DNA from: Rhipidocladum racemiflorum
Lineage: Eukaryota; Streptophyta; Magnoliopsida; Poales; Poaceae
Length of the DNA stretch: 64,000 nucleotides
Assembly (NCBI GenBank): GCA_036346355.1
Contig: CM070576.1
Coordinates: forward strand, 56,653,712 to 56,717,711
Direction of reading: 5' to 3'
The notes beneath the pieces were generated by a model. That model made no database searches. It saw only the letters and a program-made list of their open reading frames with translations, and was not told where the DNA came from. Positions 1 through 12,578 of the stretch are shown piece by piece. Within the stretch, counting starts at the first letter, position 1; the number at the start of each line of letters is the position of its first letter. Made by a program: the position numbers and the translations under genes.

Positions 1-3000
1 TCTAGGAATTTTTCCGGAATTTTTAGGCCATTTTTCCTAATTTTTCTCTAAGGCGAATCATTTGCGTAAAGGAGAACCAATGAGGTGCTGCCACGTGGCA
101 CATGAATAGTGTCATCTTCAACCTCTAGCCATGCATGGGGATGAAGCTTCATGCAAGCAAAAATGGTGGAGCTATCTTTAATTCCTTGTAGCTCCTCCAA
201 TACAACTCCAATTCGCGAGCAGTAGGATCCGCTGGGATCACAACGGACTCCTCTTCCTATCCATGGGGTTGTTGCACCGAAATCGCGTTGGTTTTTGAAC
301 GGTTGCAAGAAACCCGAAATCCACTCTTTTGGAGATTGCGGCCGTTTCTAATCCGTTCGCGTGATTCCACCTCTCATCTCTCCGTATAAGAACCCTCTTC
401 CGCTGGTATAACCCTCCTTTAGCCTCTCAAACCCAATCGGCCGCAAGATCAAGAAAACCGACGCACTCTCGCGTTCTTCGCGTTCTTCGTGTTCTTGCTC
501 ATATCTTCCACTCAGGTGGATCTTTCTTCCTCCCGCTCGTTTCCTTGTGTTAGTATGGATGTCTAGTCTCTAATCCATCCATCAATTTCGTGGTTCATCA
601 AGTTTCCTCGACTAATTTTGGATTTTTGCTCGCTTCGGCCGAACTCCGTGTTCATCGTCGATTTCATCTTGCTCGGTGAGTTTCGGTTCAATTCCTTAGG
701 TTATAGGTTCTTAAGGATGTTATCTAGAGGTCCTAGCTTTTGTTTGGATCAAATCCATGCAAAATTGAGAGAAAAATCGAGTTTTTCTGCTCATGGAGCC
801 TCTGTTTTTCTTTTTTGGAGCTCCTGTGCTTGCCGTCGTGGGCCCGCGCCACGGCCGGCCGGCCCGCCCGCCGTGAAGCCGCCCGCCCGCCGCCCTGGCG
901 CCCACGCCGCCGGCGGCCGGCGCCGCCGCCTTGATCGTCCAGCGTCTGCTAAGACGCCGGCGCCATGCGCCCGCCGGAAGCTCGCCGGAGCCCGCCCGCG
1001 CCGCCGACCTGGCCGCCGGCCGCCCTCCCCTTCCCTCTCTCTCTCCCTTCCTTTTCTCTATCTCTCTCTCTCCATGGCTTGCATGAGAGCTTCCAGAGGA
1101 AGCTTCCTCTCTTTCCTCTCTCTCTCTATGACGCGTGGGCCCCACTGTCATACACTCCAAAGCCTAGTCAAACCAGTCAACGTCCGGTCAAAGCGCAGTC
1201 AAACGTTGACTCGGTCAAAACGGAATATTCTGGGAATATTCAGGTTTCGATTTATTCAAATTCAAACTTCTAAGCTCATAACTTTCGCCCAAACTCCGTT
1301 TGACCTCATTCAAATTTCTAAATTCATCTAAAATCAAGACCTTTCTGCCAGTACTAATTTTATAATTTTTGGATTTTATTTATTTTCCGTTATTTATTTG
1401 TTGCCTCGTTTTGCGTGTAGTCGACGATCCCGCCGCGACCGTCGATTTCGCCGTCGAGCCTTCCGAGTTCGACACCGCCGCCGCAACTGAAGGCAAGTCT
1501 CCTTGATGCACTTTGCTCCTATGTTTGCGAAAGGATTTAAAATTGTTTATAAAGTTGCATGGCTATGTTTAATTAAATATGTCAAATATAAGAGCTAGTT
1601 ATTCCGAACTTGTTAATTCCTCCATGACATTGTTAACCATATCCATTGTAACCCTAGAACATTGTTAATACCATGCCTATGTTTATATGGTATCCGTTGC
1701 TATGTAGTACGGTAGAATTGCGTAGGACCTTTTCCGATAAAACAACCCATGGGTGGGATTATTCAAAAAGAATGTTATTAAATGTGTATTTGAAGGTTAT
1801 TAGTATGATTTTGGTCCTGTTTTCTAAAATAAAAGAAAAGGGAAATGATTTTGACTTGGGCGGCCTGGAATGTCGGGTGGAAGCGGATCAAGCCTTGATC
1901 CTTTTGTGCAAGTACCGCCCCAAGTCATATAAGGACCGACGCTTATGATTGCCATTTTAAGCATAACTGTACTACCACATGTCTATAATGGTACGACCTG
2001 GCTCACTAATTTGTAGAAGCCTAGTTTAGACTCGCCACTCGGTTGTTGTGTGAGAGCCGGACGGAGGCATTGTTGTGGATGTTGTTTTGCTCACACGGCG
2101 CAAGAGGGGCTTCAGATCTTGGGTGGAGGGAACCCTAACACGGTGAAACCTCGTGGTGGGTCTAGCTAGGTAGATACATTTTAACGGCCTTGTCAAGATA
2201 TCCCTGCAGTCACACCTAAGGAAGTGTGTTAATTTCATGGCAACAAGTGTCTATCTTGTCTTGTGGGTAATGTTGTACACATCTGCAGAGTATAATCTAT
2301 TCTAATAGCCGTGTTTCACGGGCCAAAGGCAAAGCAAGAAATGCTTTCATATTGGTAGACTTTGATTTTGATTTTAAAACCGAAAAGTGTTTTGTTTTGG
2401 GGTTCGGGAGTGGTTAGAACTCTCGAATGTGGTTTGGCGGAAAGAGTCAACCCAGGTGGATAGAACCTGTTTACCTTTGACGGATGGAGTCACATGATTA
2501 ACTTTGATCCTTTAAACTGCTATGGCGGATAGAGCCTTTATGTTAGTGATGGTGGATAGAACCTCACCACAATAATAAATAATTCAATTATTAAAAAGAG
2601 TTGTAAAATATGCTTTGTGAAATTTATTACTTAAGTATGATTTAATCAAATGTGGCTTTATGCAAATAAACCCTATTAAGCTTCCTTTGGAAAGCCCCTC
2701 ATGATCATAATTTCCCGACTTGCTGAGTACTTTTGTACTCACGTGCTACACCAACATTGTAATCATCAGAGGTTTATCAAGATGCTGAGGAAGAAGAGGA
2801 GTTCTTCGAGGAGGATTGCCAGGAGGACTAGTTGCGTTCCTAGTCGTGCTTTGTGGCGTTGTGGCGTTAAGCTCGTTGCTTTCTTTTGCTTCATTTGTTT
2901 TGAGTGTCCTGGCCGTTGGACCGAGTATTGTAATAAGTGGCCATGTGGCCCAAATTTACAACTTTTGTTATGTTCGGCAATGATGTATCACTGTTGACTG

Positions 3001-3074
3001 TGTGTACTAGCTACTGATCTGGGACTAGAACGGAAATACACGGGAGTTTCGGATAGCCGATCCGGGGTCTCACA
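1..3074 (+). repeat. Gypsy LTR copy 1 (5' end outside the window)
   Basis: Base 1 aligns to position 9320 of the middle LTR, so about 402 bases of this LTR are missing to the left. It ends TCTCACA at 3074, four bases before the primer site. Position 385 holds a TATAAG motif followed by CT-rich sequence, a plausible LTR promoter present at the same place in the other copies. A GC-rich segment near 830-1030 is the most variable part between copies. The ORFs inside are chance. Confidence 0.92.
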
Positions 3075-3078
3075 GCGG

Positions 3079-3091
3079 TGGTATCAGAGCC
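3079..3091 (+). other. Primer binding site, copy 1
   Basis: TGGTATCAGAGCC lies four bases after the LTR end. It matches the 3' end complement of initiator methionine tRNA, the usual primer for plant gypsy elements. Confidence 0.9.
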
Positions 3092-3275
3092 AGGACGACT
3101 GTAGGACGTGACCTAGTTAGCATGGCAAAGCCTTAAGGACCTATATTTCATAAAAATGTAATTGCAAAAGTTTAAGTTTCTTTGCTTCTATCTCTTCTAT
3201 CTTAGTATCTTGTGCTCATCCTCTCTTTTATTTAAAATTTTGGTTACTAATTCTGTCTTCTTTCAAAATCTGTAG

Positions 3276-4078
3276 ATGTCGGTTTTCACCACCTTGCTTG
3301 GCGAGGTGGAGGCTTTGCGAGGAATCACATCGATGCTCCAGAGCCGGGCTTTCCTATCGCCGAGTATCGCTACTACCAATGCCTGGTCTTGTCCAGGACA
3401 TGTGGCAGTCCGCTTGCTAGTCTTCGCGAGGAGCCGCCAGCGTTGAGGACCTGGCCGTTTCTACTTCACGGCCGAGAGACCGATTCTCGCGACGCGCTCA
3501 GGACGCGGCGTAAAGGCTATCCTCATGTTGGGGCAGAGCTACCGCGATATGTCGGAGAACTCCGTCTGCATTTTTCCCCGCTTCCGAGTTGGGCGTGTAC
3601 GGCCAGTTTAGGAGTTTGGCCCAGAGAGGGACCCGACCGTGGTGCACTTGGGGTCACTCGCCCAGCGCAGGATGAGGCCTACGTCCGGATGTCTCGATGA
3701 GTGCTGGTCTAAGGTCCCGGGACTTGACGGCAGCGAGAGAGAGGATCTCGGCTCGAGGAGGAGAGGAGGAGCCTCCCATCACCTCCATCGCCCGGCTCCG
3801 GCAGAGGCACGGCCGTGGTGCCGCGCCACCACTTCTGCCGGGAGGAACCGCCGCCCGTGATATCCTGCAGAGGACGCGCCGCCACCAAGCGTCATCAAGG
3901 CCTCGAGGCTGACTCATCGCGCAAGAAGTCCGTTCGTCTCCCTTCGCCGCCAGGGTTTTCTCGATTGCTTTGGTCGCTGCCAAGGAGCAGGATCTTCGGC
4001 GGCCGCTTCACCTTCCCGCAGCAGAGCGAGGAGGAGGAGGAAGAGGAGGACCTGCCCCCGCTGGGCTTCGCCAAATGA
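3276..4078 (+). pseudogene. Gypsy copy 1: ORF upstream of gag (orf0-like), broken
   Basis: An ATG at 3276 opens MSVFTTLLGEVEALRG, the same start as the better preserved copy at 12579. In this copy the reading is split over several frames (pieces at 3389-3700, 3639-3860 and 3815-4078) and ends in an acidic run of glutamates before a TGA near 4078. Some rice gypsy families (RIRE3/RIRE8 type) carry an additional ORF between leader and gag; its function is unknown. Most breaks fall beside CAG, CTG or CCG triplets, so the frameshifts may not be real. Confidence 0.6.
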
Positions 4079-4344
4079 CGCGAGTTCTTAGATAGTTTTA
4101 GTCTGCAGGATCTTAAATTTGTCGCGTTAGAGCGTTGAATAAGTGATTGCTGGATTGTATCGTGCCTTTAGGCATTTGTGATACAGCCACCTCCAAAACT
4201 ATTTGATTTTAATTGAAGTTTAGTTGGTTTTTCCCTTCGGTTGTGTGCTCTTGTGGTTGTGCCCTTGTGTTGAGGATGTGGTTTAGTTCCCCGTTGCTTA
4301 TCTATGCTTCTCCCTCTTTCCTTGTGCTTGACCGCCTTGTGCAG

Positions 4345-5640
4345 ATGGAGAACGTTGGTCGTGGTCGTGGTCGTGGAAGGCCCGCAGGCCGTGGTAGAGG
4401 CCGTGGACGAGCCCGTGGACCGGTGCACTTTCAAGAGGAAGCAGAGTATGTGGAGCCACCGCAGCCGCAAGGACAAGAGCAAGTGCAACACCCTGCCGCT
4501 CAGCACGATCCGCCGCCGCCCCCACCACCAGCTCAGCCGCCCAATATGGAACAAATGATGGCGATGCAGCTTCAGATTCTTCAGGCGTTAGCTCAGAACG
4601 TCCTGAACCAACCTCAAGCCGCGGCAAAGACTCCGCCAAGCTCAACCGCCTAATCTAAGTTCGGGAGTTCATGAGGACTCGACCCTCGACTTTTCTTGTC
4701 GATCCGCAGATCCGCTGGATGCGGATGATCGCTCAAGGAAGTTGAGCGTAAATCGCACTTGGCTCGGGCGATGACATAGAGAGTGTGCAAGACGCATCTC
4801 ACCACCAAAGGAACTGCAGCCAACCGGTGGGAAAACTATCATACGCCCATGCGGACTCGCAGAACATTCCATGGAATGAGTTTGTGGAAGCCTTCAGGGC
4901 TACTCATATCCCAAGGGGATTATGGAAATGAAGCGTCGTGAGTTTCACAAGCTTCAAAGAAGGAAACTTGTCTGTCTCGAGTACCTTAACCGCTTCACTC
5001 AATTGTCCAGACGCGACCGCAGATGTCGCGATCGACGAGGCCAAGATTTGGCGATTCATGGAGGGCCTTGACCCCAACTTGAAGGTACAAATTGGTTTCA
5101 AGCGACTACCCGTCGTTTCCAAAGACATGATCAACAAGGCGTTGATTCAAGAGGATGCTCGGCGTCGCCTTTTGAGTCGCAAGAAGAGAAAAATGATGTT
5201 TCAGACTCAGCGGTGCCGCAGCCTGTGCCCCGCACTTTTCGCCAGCAGAAGCCTAGCAGGCCGCGGTGAGCGGTGGCCCTAGGACCCCAATGTCTACCCC
5301 GCGCCCCACCGACAAGCCCTCGCCGGCAATGCCGGAGCTCAAGCTCGGAAGAGTGGGACAAAGAATGGCAGGAGTGCAAAGTGCTTTAATCGAGGGAGAT
5401 GGGGCACTACGCCAACAATCGCCCCAGAACGCCACCGTCACCGGTGAGGTTCAACTCGGGATCGACGCCTTGGCCGCGCCTACGGCCGGCTCAAGGAAGA
5501 GGAACCCCTCGGACTCAGCAAGACGCCAAGGACTGCAGAGGAAGAGGGCGTGTGAACCACATCACCGCGGAAGAAGCTCAGGATGCGCCGATGTGGTTTA
5601 TGGTAAGTTCCATGTGAACTCGACTGCTTGATTCTGTTTG
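4345..5640 (+). pseudogene. Gypsy copy 1: gag with zinc-knuckle remnant, frameshifted
   Basis: The ATG at 4345 opens MENVGRGRGRGRPAGRGRGR, a Gly/Arg-rich start, followed by a proline/glutamine-rich stretch and NMEQMMAMQLQILQALAQN. The capsid-like middle (MEMKRREFHKLQRRKLVCL and IWRFMEGLDPNLKVQIGFK in different frames) packages element RNA in this family. Near 5395-5440 a zinc knuckle of the form C-x2-C-x4-H-x4-C is visible only as MGHYANN. The cysteine codons are lost to small changes (for example TGC read as CGC). The ATG follows ttgtgcag, which resembles a splice acceptor, so gag might be expressed from a spliced leader; that is inference. Confidence 0.7.
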
Positions 5641-5960
5641 ATTCTCGTGCAACCCATTCTTTCATATCGTAGTACTTGGTTAAAAAGCATAATCGAACAC
5701 CATACGCTTAAGAAACCCTTTGCTAGTGCAATCCCCTGAAAAGAATTAAGAACAACTTCATCGTCTCAAAATGGATATAGTAATAAAAGGGGTAAAGTTC
5801 CTAGCGAACTTAATCTTGTTGGATACTAAGGGTATAGAAGTAATCCTTGGAATGGATCAAGCTAACCAAGTATAAGGGTCGGATAGACTGTGCTAGTAGA
5901 GCTATCTCTCTTACCAGCCCCGAGGATTAGAGTGGAGTTCTTATCTAATCTTGCCTCTAA
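5520..5960 (+). pseudogene. Gypsy copy 1: protease region, degraded
   Basis: The stretch encoding GRVNHITAEEAQDAP, followed by a FHVNSTA-type segment at about 5600, is the conserved lead-in to the aspartic protease of Tekay-type elements. The catalytic DSGA motif expected after it cannot be read cleanly because the frame is interrupted. The placement rests on order between gag and RT and on the lead-in sequence. Confidence 0.5.
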
Positions 5961-6189
5961 GGGGGTAGCACCCTAAACCGCTTGAAAGGTACTTCGTTGG
6001 AGAAGGTACCGATCGTCAATGAGTACCGGATGTGTTCCTGATGAGTTGCCCGGTATGCCACCAGATCGAGATGTGGAATTTGTGATTGAGCTAGTACTGT
6101 ACCGCTCCAATCTCGAAGAGACCGTCTGATCGCCTTCTAACGAGTTGGTCGAGATGAAGAAGCAGATTGAAGAACTGCAAGAAAAGGAT

Positions 6190-7400
6190 TCATCAGTTGA
6201 TTCGTCACCTTGGGGATCGCTGTGATCTTTGTGTCCAAGAAGGATGGTAGTCTGAGAATGTGCATCGACTACGTGTCGTTGAATGAGGTTACGATCAAGA
6301 ACAAGTATCCGCTGCCTCGGATAGATGATCTGCTTGACCATTGAAGGGAGCTCAAGTCTTCTCCAAAATAGATTTGAGATCGGGATATCATCAGCTGAAG
6401 ATAAGAAAAGAGGATATTCCGAAAACAGCTTTCACCACCCGATATGGACTGTATGAGTTCACAGTCATGTCTTTTGGGTTAACCAATGCTCCTTCTTATT
6501 TCATGAATCTGATGAATAAGGTGTTTATGGAGTATTTAGACAAGTTCGTCGTAGTATTCATCGATGACATTCTTGTCTATTCCAAGAGCAGAAAAGAGCA
6601 TGAAGACCATCTGCGAATAGTCTTGGAAACACTAAGGGAGCATCACCGTATGCTAAGTTTAGCAAATGTGACTTCCGGTGAAGGAAGTGTCTTTCTGGGT
6701 CATGTCATTTCGCTGCAGGAGTAGCGATAGATCCAATAAAGTGAGAGATGTTTTGGATTGGACACCACCCAAGTCGATCCCGGAGATCCAAGTTTTCTTG
6801 GATTAGCCGGGTTATTATCTGAGATTCATTGAAGGTTTCGAAGATAGCGGACCTCTTACTCACTTACGAAAAGGAAAAGAAGTTTGAATGGACTAAAGCC
6901 TCAGTGAGCAAAGTTTTCAGGAGTTGAAAAAGAGATTAACCTCGGCCCAGTGCTTATTTTACTGCACATCCATAAGGGCTTTGAAGTGTATTGTGATGCT
7001 TCGAAGCAAGGACTTGGATGTGTTATGATGCAAGAAGGAAAGGTAATAGCCTATGCTTCTAGACAACTGCGACCTCATGAAGAAAACTATCATGTTCATG
7101 ACTTGGAGTTAGCCGCAGCTTGTGCACGCTACCAAGATATGGAGACATTACTTGATCGGCAATAGATGTGAAATCTATACGGATCATAAAAGTCTGAAGT
7201 ATATCTTCACTCAGCCTGATCTTAACCTGAGGCAGAGAAGATGGTTGGAGTTGGTGAAATATTATAATCTGGGAATTCATTATCACCCTGGAAAAGCAAA
7301 CGTTGTTGCGGATGCTTTGAGCAGGAAAGCTCACTGCAACAATACGAGGGTGCAACCAAGCCAACCGACGCTTCACGATGAATTTGGCGCCTTAACCTGG
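6190..7400 (+). pseudogene. Gypsy copy 1: reverse transcriptase and RNase H, frameshifted
   Basis: RT is recognised by SLNEVTIKNKYPLPRIDDL (6270-6330), FSKIDLRSGYHQLKIRKEDI (6360-6415), YEFTVMSFGLTNAPSYFMNL and the catalytic FIDDILVYSK near 6560-6595. RNase H follows with VYCDASKQGLGCVMMQEGK (about 6985-7040), YTDHKSLKYIF and a terminal HPGKANVVADALSRK (7280-7330). Several one- or two-base shifts split it, for example around 6340, 6650-6730, 6780-6880 and 7140. Copying the element RNA into cDNA is its role; this copy could not encode an intact polyprotein as written. Confidence 0.88.
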
Positions 7401-7639
7401 AATTAGTAAAGGAAGGGTGCATTTATTCTTTGGAGGTCAAATCAACCCTTGAGGATCAGATCCGAGAAGCTCAAAAGGACGATAAAGGTATTGCCAACCT
7501 GAAGGAAGGCCTAAAGAAAGGAAAGCACCCTGGATTTTCGTAAGATGACCAGGAACTGCTTTGGTTCGGGAAAAGAATAGTGGTCCCTAACCAAGAAGAA
7601 ATCAAGAACGTGATCTTGAAAGAGGCTCACGATTCAGTT

Positions 7640-8905
7640 TACTCCTTCACCCAGGAGGCACCAAAATGTATGTCGATCTGAAGAGAAGTATTGGTGGTCC
7701 AATATGAAAAAGGAAGTTTCGACTTCAGAGCACGGTGTGATGTGTGTCACCGGTAAAAGCAGAGCATCGAGACCTCTTTGGTCTATTGCAGCCTTTGCAA
7801 GTGCCTGTATGGAAATGGGAAGAAATTGGAATGGATTTTATAACTGGCTTACCCAAAACCAAGTCCGGTTATGATTCCATCTGGGTTATTGTGGATCGAT
7901 TGACCAAAGTGGCCCACTTTATCCCAGTAAAGACGACTTATTCTGGAGATAAGCTTGCCGAGTTGTATATGGCTAAGATTGTGTGTTTACACGGTGTGCC
8001 AAAGAAGATTGTGTCTGATCGCGGTTCCCAGTTCACCTCGAGATTCCGCGGCAAAGAATTGCATGAGGTGTTGGGCACGAATCTTAATTTCAGTACTGCG
8101 TATCATCCCCAGACGGATGGCCAGACCGAAAGGGTCAATCAAATTTTAGAGGATATGTTGAGAGCTTGTGCTCTAACATATAAAGGTTCGTGGGATCAGA
8201 ATTTGCCCTATGCAGAGTTTTCCTATAACAACAGTTATCAAGCCAGTTTGAAGATGGCACCTTTTGAAGCTTTGTATGGAAGAAAGTGCAGAACACCCTT
8301 ATATTGGAAGGAGACCGAAGGAGGACAAATCATCGGACCCGATGTTCTGAAAGAAGCCGAAGAGCAAGTTAGACAGATTCGTACAAATCAAAACGGCTCG
8401 ATACCTGCAGAAAAGTTATGCGGACAATCGTCGACGGGACTTAAGCTTTGTACCAGGAGATCATGTGTACTTGAAGGTATCTCCGATGAAAGGAATGAAA
8501 CGGTTCCGCGTCAGTGGAAAATTAGCACCCCGCTATATCGGACCGTTCAAGGTGATTGCCCGAAAAGGAGAAGTGGCTTATAAGTTGGAGTTGCCGCCAC
8601 AGCTGTCAGGAGTACATGATGTCTTTCATGTGTCTCAGTTAAAGAAGTGTATCCGAGTGCCGGAACATCAGTTGCCGTTGGAAGACATGGAACTCCAAGA
8701 AGATTTGTCTTACCCGGAGTATCCCATCAAGGTTTTGGATGAAGCCGAGCGTCGGACGCGCAGCCGAGTAATCAAGTTCTGCAAGGTTCAGTGGAGCAAC
8801 CATTCGGAAAAGGAAGCTACTTGGGAGCGTGAAGAAGATCTTCGAGCAGAGTTCCCGGACCTCTTTCTTTCTCCGTCTGAATCTCGGGGACGAGATTCTC
8901 TCTAA
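7640..8905 (+). pseudogene. Gypsy copy 1: integrase and chromodomain-like C-terminus
   Basis: The integrase core is open from 7744 to 8583: FITGLPKTKSGYDSIWVIVD, then FIPVKTTYSGDKLAELYMAK, GVPKKIVSDRGSQFTSRF and NFSTAYHPQTDGQTERVNQI, giving the D,D,E residues of the DDE fold. A GKEL insertion-like change at about 8047 differs from copy 2. A one-base shift near 8400-8460 moves to the frame at 8465-8905. There the GPFKVI..VAYKLELP segment and a tail KFCKVQWSNHSEKEATWERE form the chromodomain-like end that directs chromoviruses to chosen chromatin. TAA follows at 8903-8905. Confidence 0.88.
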
Positions 8906-8915
8906 GGGGGGTAGG
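8904..8915 (+). other. Polypurine tract, copy 1
   Basis: AAGGGGGGTAGG sits two bases upstream of the LTR start TGTAACATCC at 8918; it primes plus-strand DNA synthesis. Confidence 0.88.
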
Positions 8916-8917
8916 TT

Positions 8918-11900
8918 TGTAACATCCTCGTTTTGGCTTTCTGGAGAAAAACCTAATTAAAATAAAGCTAATTCAAAGTTGGAGTTTCTTTGGTGTTTAT
9001 ATTAACCTGGCATCCATTCCCCTTCGAAATCGGGAATTAATTCCCTCCCGGGCGAAAAATCGGATTTTCGATCACGGCATTTAGAAAATCCACCCGAGTC
9101 CAAAAGTGCTCCAAAAATCTCCAAACCACTTCTAAAATGTTCCAAATATTCCGAAATGATTTTAGGAATCATTCCCCGGATTTTTGGACCTCCGTTCCTA
9201 TTTTATCTCGCGCGGCTTTTGTTTAATGCCTGCGATCCGCGCCCGATTATTCAATTCCACAAAAATCATCCAAATTCAACCAAACCACTTCCATTGAGTT
9301 CCAAATATTCTAAAATGGCTCTAGGAATTTTTCCGGAATTTTTAGGCCATTTTTCCTAATTTTTCTCTAAGGCGAATCATTTGCGTAAAGGAGAACCAAT
9401 GAGGTGCTGCCACGTGGCACATGAATAGTGTCATCTTCAACCTCTAGCCATGCATGGGGGATGAAGCTTCATGCAAGCAAAAAATGGTGGGAGCTATCTT
9501 TAATTCCTTGTAGCTCCTCCAATACAACTCCAATTCGCGAACGGCCGGATCCGTTGGGATCACAACGGACTCCTCTTCCTATCCATGGGGTTGTTGCACC
9601 CGAAATCGCGTTGGTTTTTGAACGGTTGCAAGAAACCCGAAATCCACTCTTTTGGAGATTGCGCGGCCGTTTCTAATCCGTTCCGCGTGATTCCACCTCT
9701 CATCTCTCCGTATAAGAACCCTCTTTCCGCTGGTATAACCCTCCTTTAGCCTCTCAAACCCAATCGGCCGCAAGATCAAGAAAACCGACGCACTCGCGTT
9801 CTTCGCGTTCTTCGTGTTCTTGCTCATATCTTCCACTCCGTGGATCTTTCTTCCTCCCGCTCGTTTCCTTGTGTTAGTATGGATGTCTAGTCTCTAATCC
9901 ATCCATCAATTTCAGTGGTTCATCAAGTTTCCTCGACTAATTTCGGATTTTTGCTCGCTTCGGCCGAACTCCGTGTTCATCGTCGATTTCATCTTGCTCG
10001 GTGAGTTTCGGTTCAATTCCTTAGGTTATAGGTTCTTAAGGATGTTATCTAGAGGTCCTAGCTTTTGTTTGGATCAAATCCATGCAAAATTGAGAGAAAA
10101 ATCGAGTTTTTCGGGTTTGTGAGCCTCTGCTTTTCTTTTTTGAGCTCCTGTGCTTGCCCGCAGGCTCAAGGCCGGGCCGGCCGGCCGCCGGCTGAAGCCG
10201 GCGCCTGGCCGCCGCCGCCGTGGCCATGGCGCCGCCGCCGCTGTCTCACAGGCACACAAGACGCCGGCGCTTCGCCGGGCGAAGCTCGCCGAGCCTGCCA
10301 CGGACCGGCCACGGGCCGCCTCCCCTTCCCTCTCGCTCTCCCATCCATTTTCTCTCTCTCTCTCCTCCATGGCTTGCATGAGAGCTTCCAGAGGAAGCTT
10401 CCTCTCTTTCTCTCTCTATGACGCGTGGGCCCCACTGTCATACACTCCAAAGCCTAGTCAAACCAGTCAACGTCCGGTCAAAGCGCAGTCAAACGTTGAC
10501 TCGGTCAAAACGGAATATTCTGGGAATATTCCCGGTTTTCGATTTATTCGAAATTCAAACTTCGGAAGCTCATAACTTTCTCGTCCGAACTCCGTTTGAC
10601 CTCATTCAAATTTCTAAATTCATCTAAAATCAAGACCTTTCTGCCAGTACTAATTTTATAATTTTTGGATTTTATTTATTTTCCGTTATTTATTTGTTGC
10701 CTCGTTTTGCGTGTAGTCGATTTATCCCGCGACCACCGATTTCGCTGCCGAGCCTTCCGAGTTCGACACCGCCGCCAAGAATCTGAAGGCAAGTCTCCTT
10801 GATGCACTTTGCTCCTATGTTTGCGTAAAGGATTTAAAATTGTTTATAAAGTTGCATGGCTATGTTTAATTAAATATGTCAAATATAAGAGCTAGTTATT
10901 AGAACTTGTTAATTCCTCCATGACATTGTTAACCATATCCATTGTAACCCTAGAACATTGTTAATACCATGCCTATGTTTATATGGTATCCGTTGCTATG
11001 TAGTACGGTGAGAATTGCGTAGGACCTTTTCCGATAAAACAACCCATGGGTGGGATTATTCAAAAAGAATGTTATTAAATGTGTATTTGAAGGTTATTAG
11101 TATGATTTTGGTCCTGTTTTCTAAAATAAAAGAAAAGGGAAATGATTTTGACTTGGGCGGCCTGGAATGTCGGGTGGAATCGGATCAAGCCTTGATCCTA
11201 TTTTGCAAGTACCGCACCAAGTCATATAAGGACCGACGCTTATGATTGCCATTTTAAGCATAACTGTACTACCACATGTCTATAATGGTACGACCTGGCT
11301 CACTAATTTGTAGAAGCCTAGTTTAGACTCGCCACTCGGTTGTTGTGTGAGAGCCGGACGGAGGCATTGTTGTGGATGTTGTTTTGCTCACACGGCGCAA
11401 GAGGGGCTTCAGACTGGTGGAGGGAACCCTAACAATGGTGAAACCTCAGCGGGTGGGTCTAGCTAGGTAGATACATTGTAACGGCCTTGTCAAGATATCC
11501 TCGCCGGCACACCTAAGGAAGTGTGTTAATTGCATGGCAACAAGGGTCTATCTTGTCTTGTGGGTAAAGTTGTACACCTCTGCAGAGTATAAACTATTCG
11601 AATAGCCGTGTTTACTGGCCAAAGGCAAAGCAAGAAATGCTTTCATATTGGTAGACTTTGATTTTGATTTTAAAACCGAAAAGTGTTTTGTTTTGGGGTT
11701 CGGGAGTGGTTAGAACTCTCGAATGTGGTTTGGCGGAAAGAGCCAACCTGTGGATAGAACCTGCTTACCTTTGACGGATGGAGTCACATGATTAACTTTG
11801 ATCCTTTAAACTGTTGGCGGATAGAGCCTTTATGTTAGTGATGGTGGATAGAACCTCACCACAATAATAAATAATTCAATTATTAAAAGAGTTGTAAAAT

Positions 11901-12378
11901 ATGCTTTGTGAAATTTATTACTTAAGTATGATTTAATCAAATGTGGCTTTATGCAAATAAACCCTATTAAGCTTCCTTTGGAAAGCCCTCATGATCATAA
12001 TTTCGACTTCTTGAGTACTTTTGTACTCACGTGCTACACCAACATTGTAATCATCGAGAGGTTTATCAAGATCTCGAGGAAGAAGAGGAGTTCTTCGAGG
12101 AGGATTGCCAGGAGGACTAGTTGCGTTCCTAGTCGCCGCTTTGTGGCGTTGTGGCGTTAAGCTCGTTGCTTTCTTTTTGCTTCCGCTGTTTTGAGTGTCC
12201 GGTCGTTGGACCGAGTATTGTAATAAGTGGCCATGTGGCCCATACTTGAATATTTACATTACAAGTTTTGTTATGTTCGGCAATGATGTATCATCGCGGA
12301 TCGTGTGTACTAGCTACTGATCTGGGACTAGTACGGAAATACACAGTGAGATTCTCGGATAGGCGATCCGGTCCCACA
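8918..12378 (+). repeat. Gypsy LTR copy 2 (middle, shared by both units)
   Basis: Full 3461-bp LTR, from TGTAACATCC after the polypurine tract to TCCCACA just before the second primer site. It acts at once as 3' LTR of the left unit and 5' LTR of the right unit. Over long stretches it is almost identical to LTRs 1 and 3. Differences cluster in the GC-rich block (10145-10320) and at CHG triplets. Confidence 0.93.
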
Positions 12379-12382
12379 AATG

Positions 12383-12394
12383 TGGTATCGAGCC
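12383..12394 (+). other. Primer binding site, copy 2, with one base missing
   Basis: TGGTATCGAGCC here, against TGGTATCAGAGCC in copy 1: CAG is read as CG. If real, this would weaken tRNA-iMet pairing. The change fits the wider pattern of discrepancies at CAG/CTG sites. Confidence 0.85.
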
Positions 12395-12578
12395 AGGACG
12401 ATCAGAGGACGTGACCTAGTTAGCATGGCAAAGCCTTAAGGACCTATATTTCATAAAAATGTAATTGCAAAAGTTTAAGTTTCTTTGCTTCTATCTCTTC
12501 TATCTTAGTATCTTGTGCTCATCCTCTCTTTTATTTAAAATTTTGGTTACTAATTCTGTCTTCTTTCAAAATCTGTAG

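Noticed and set aside
618..1331. Open frame of 237 codons in the first LTR
   Set aside because: It lies inside the LTR, runs through a GC-rich variable block, and is not conserved in frame in the other two LTR copies.
3375..3400. CRISPR-like or prokaryotic features
   Set aside because: The direct repeats seen in this window are minisatellites or transposon copies without regular spacers; the introns and retrotransposons show a plant nuclear genome.
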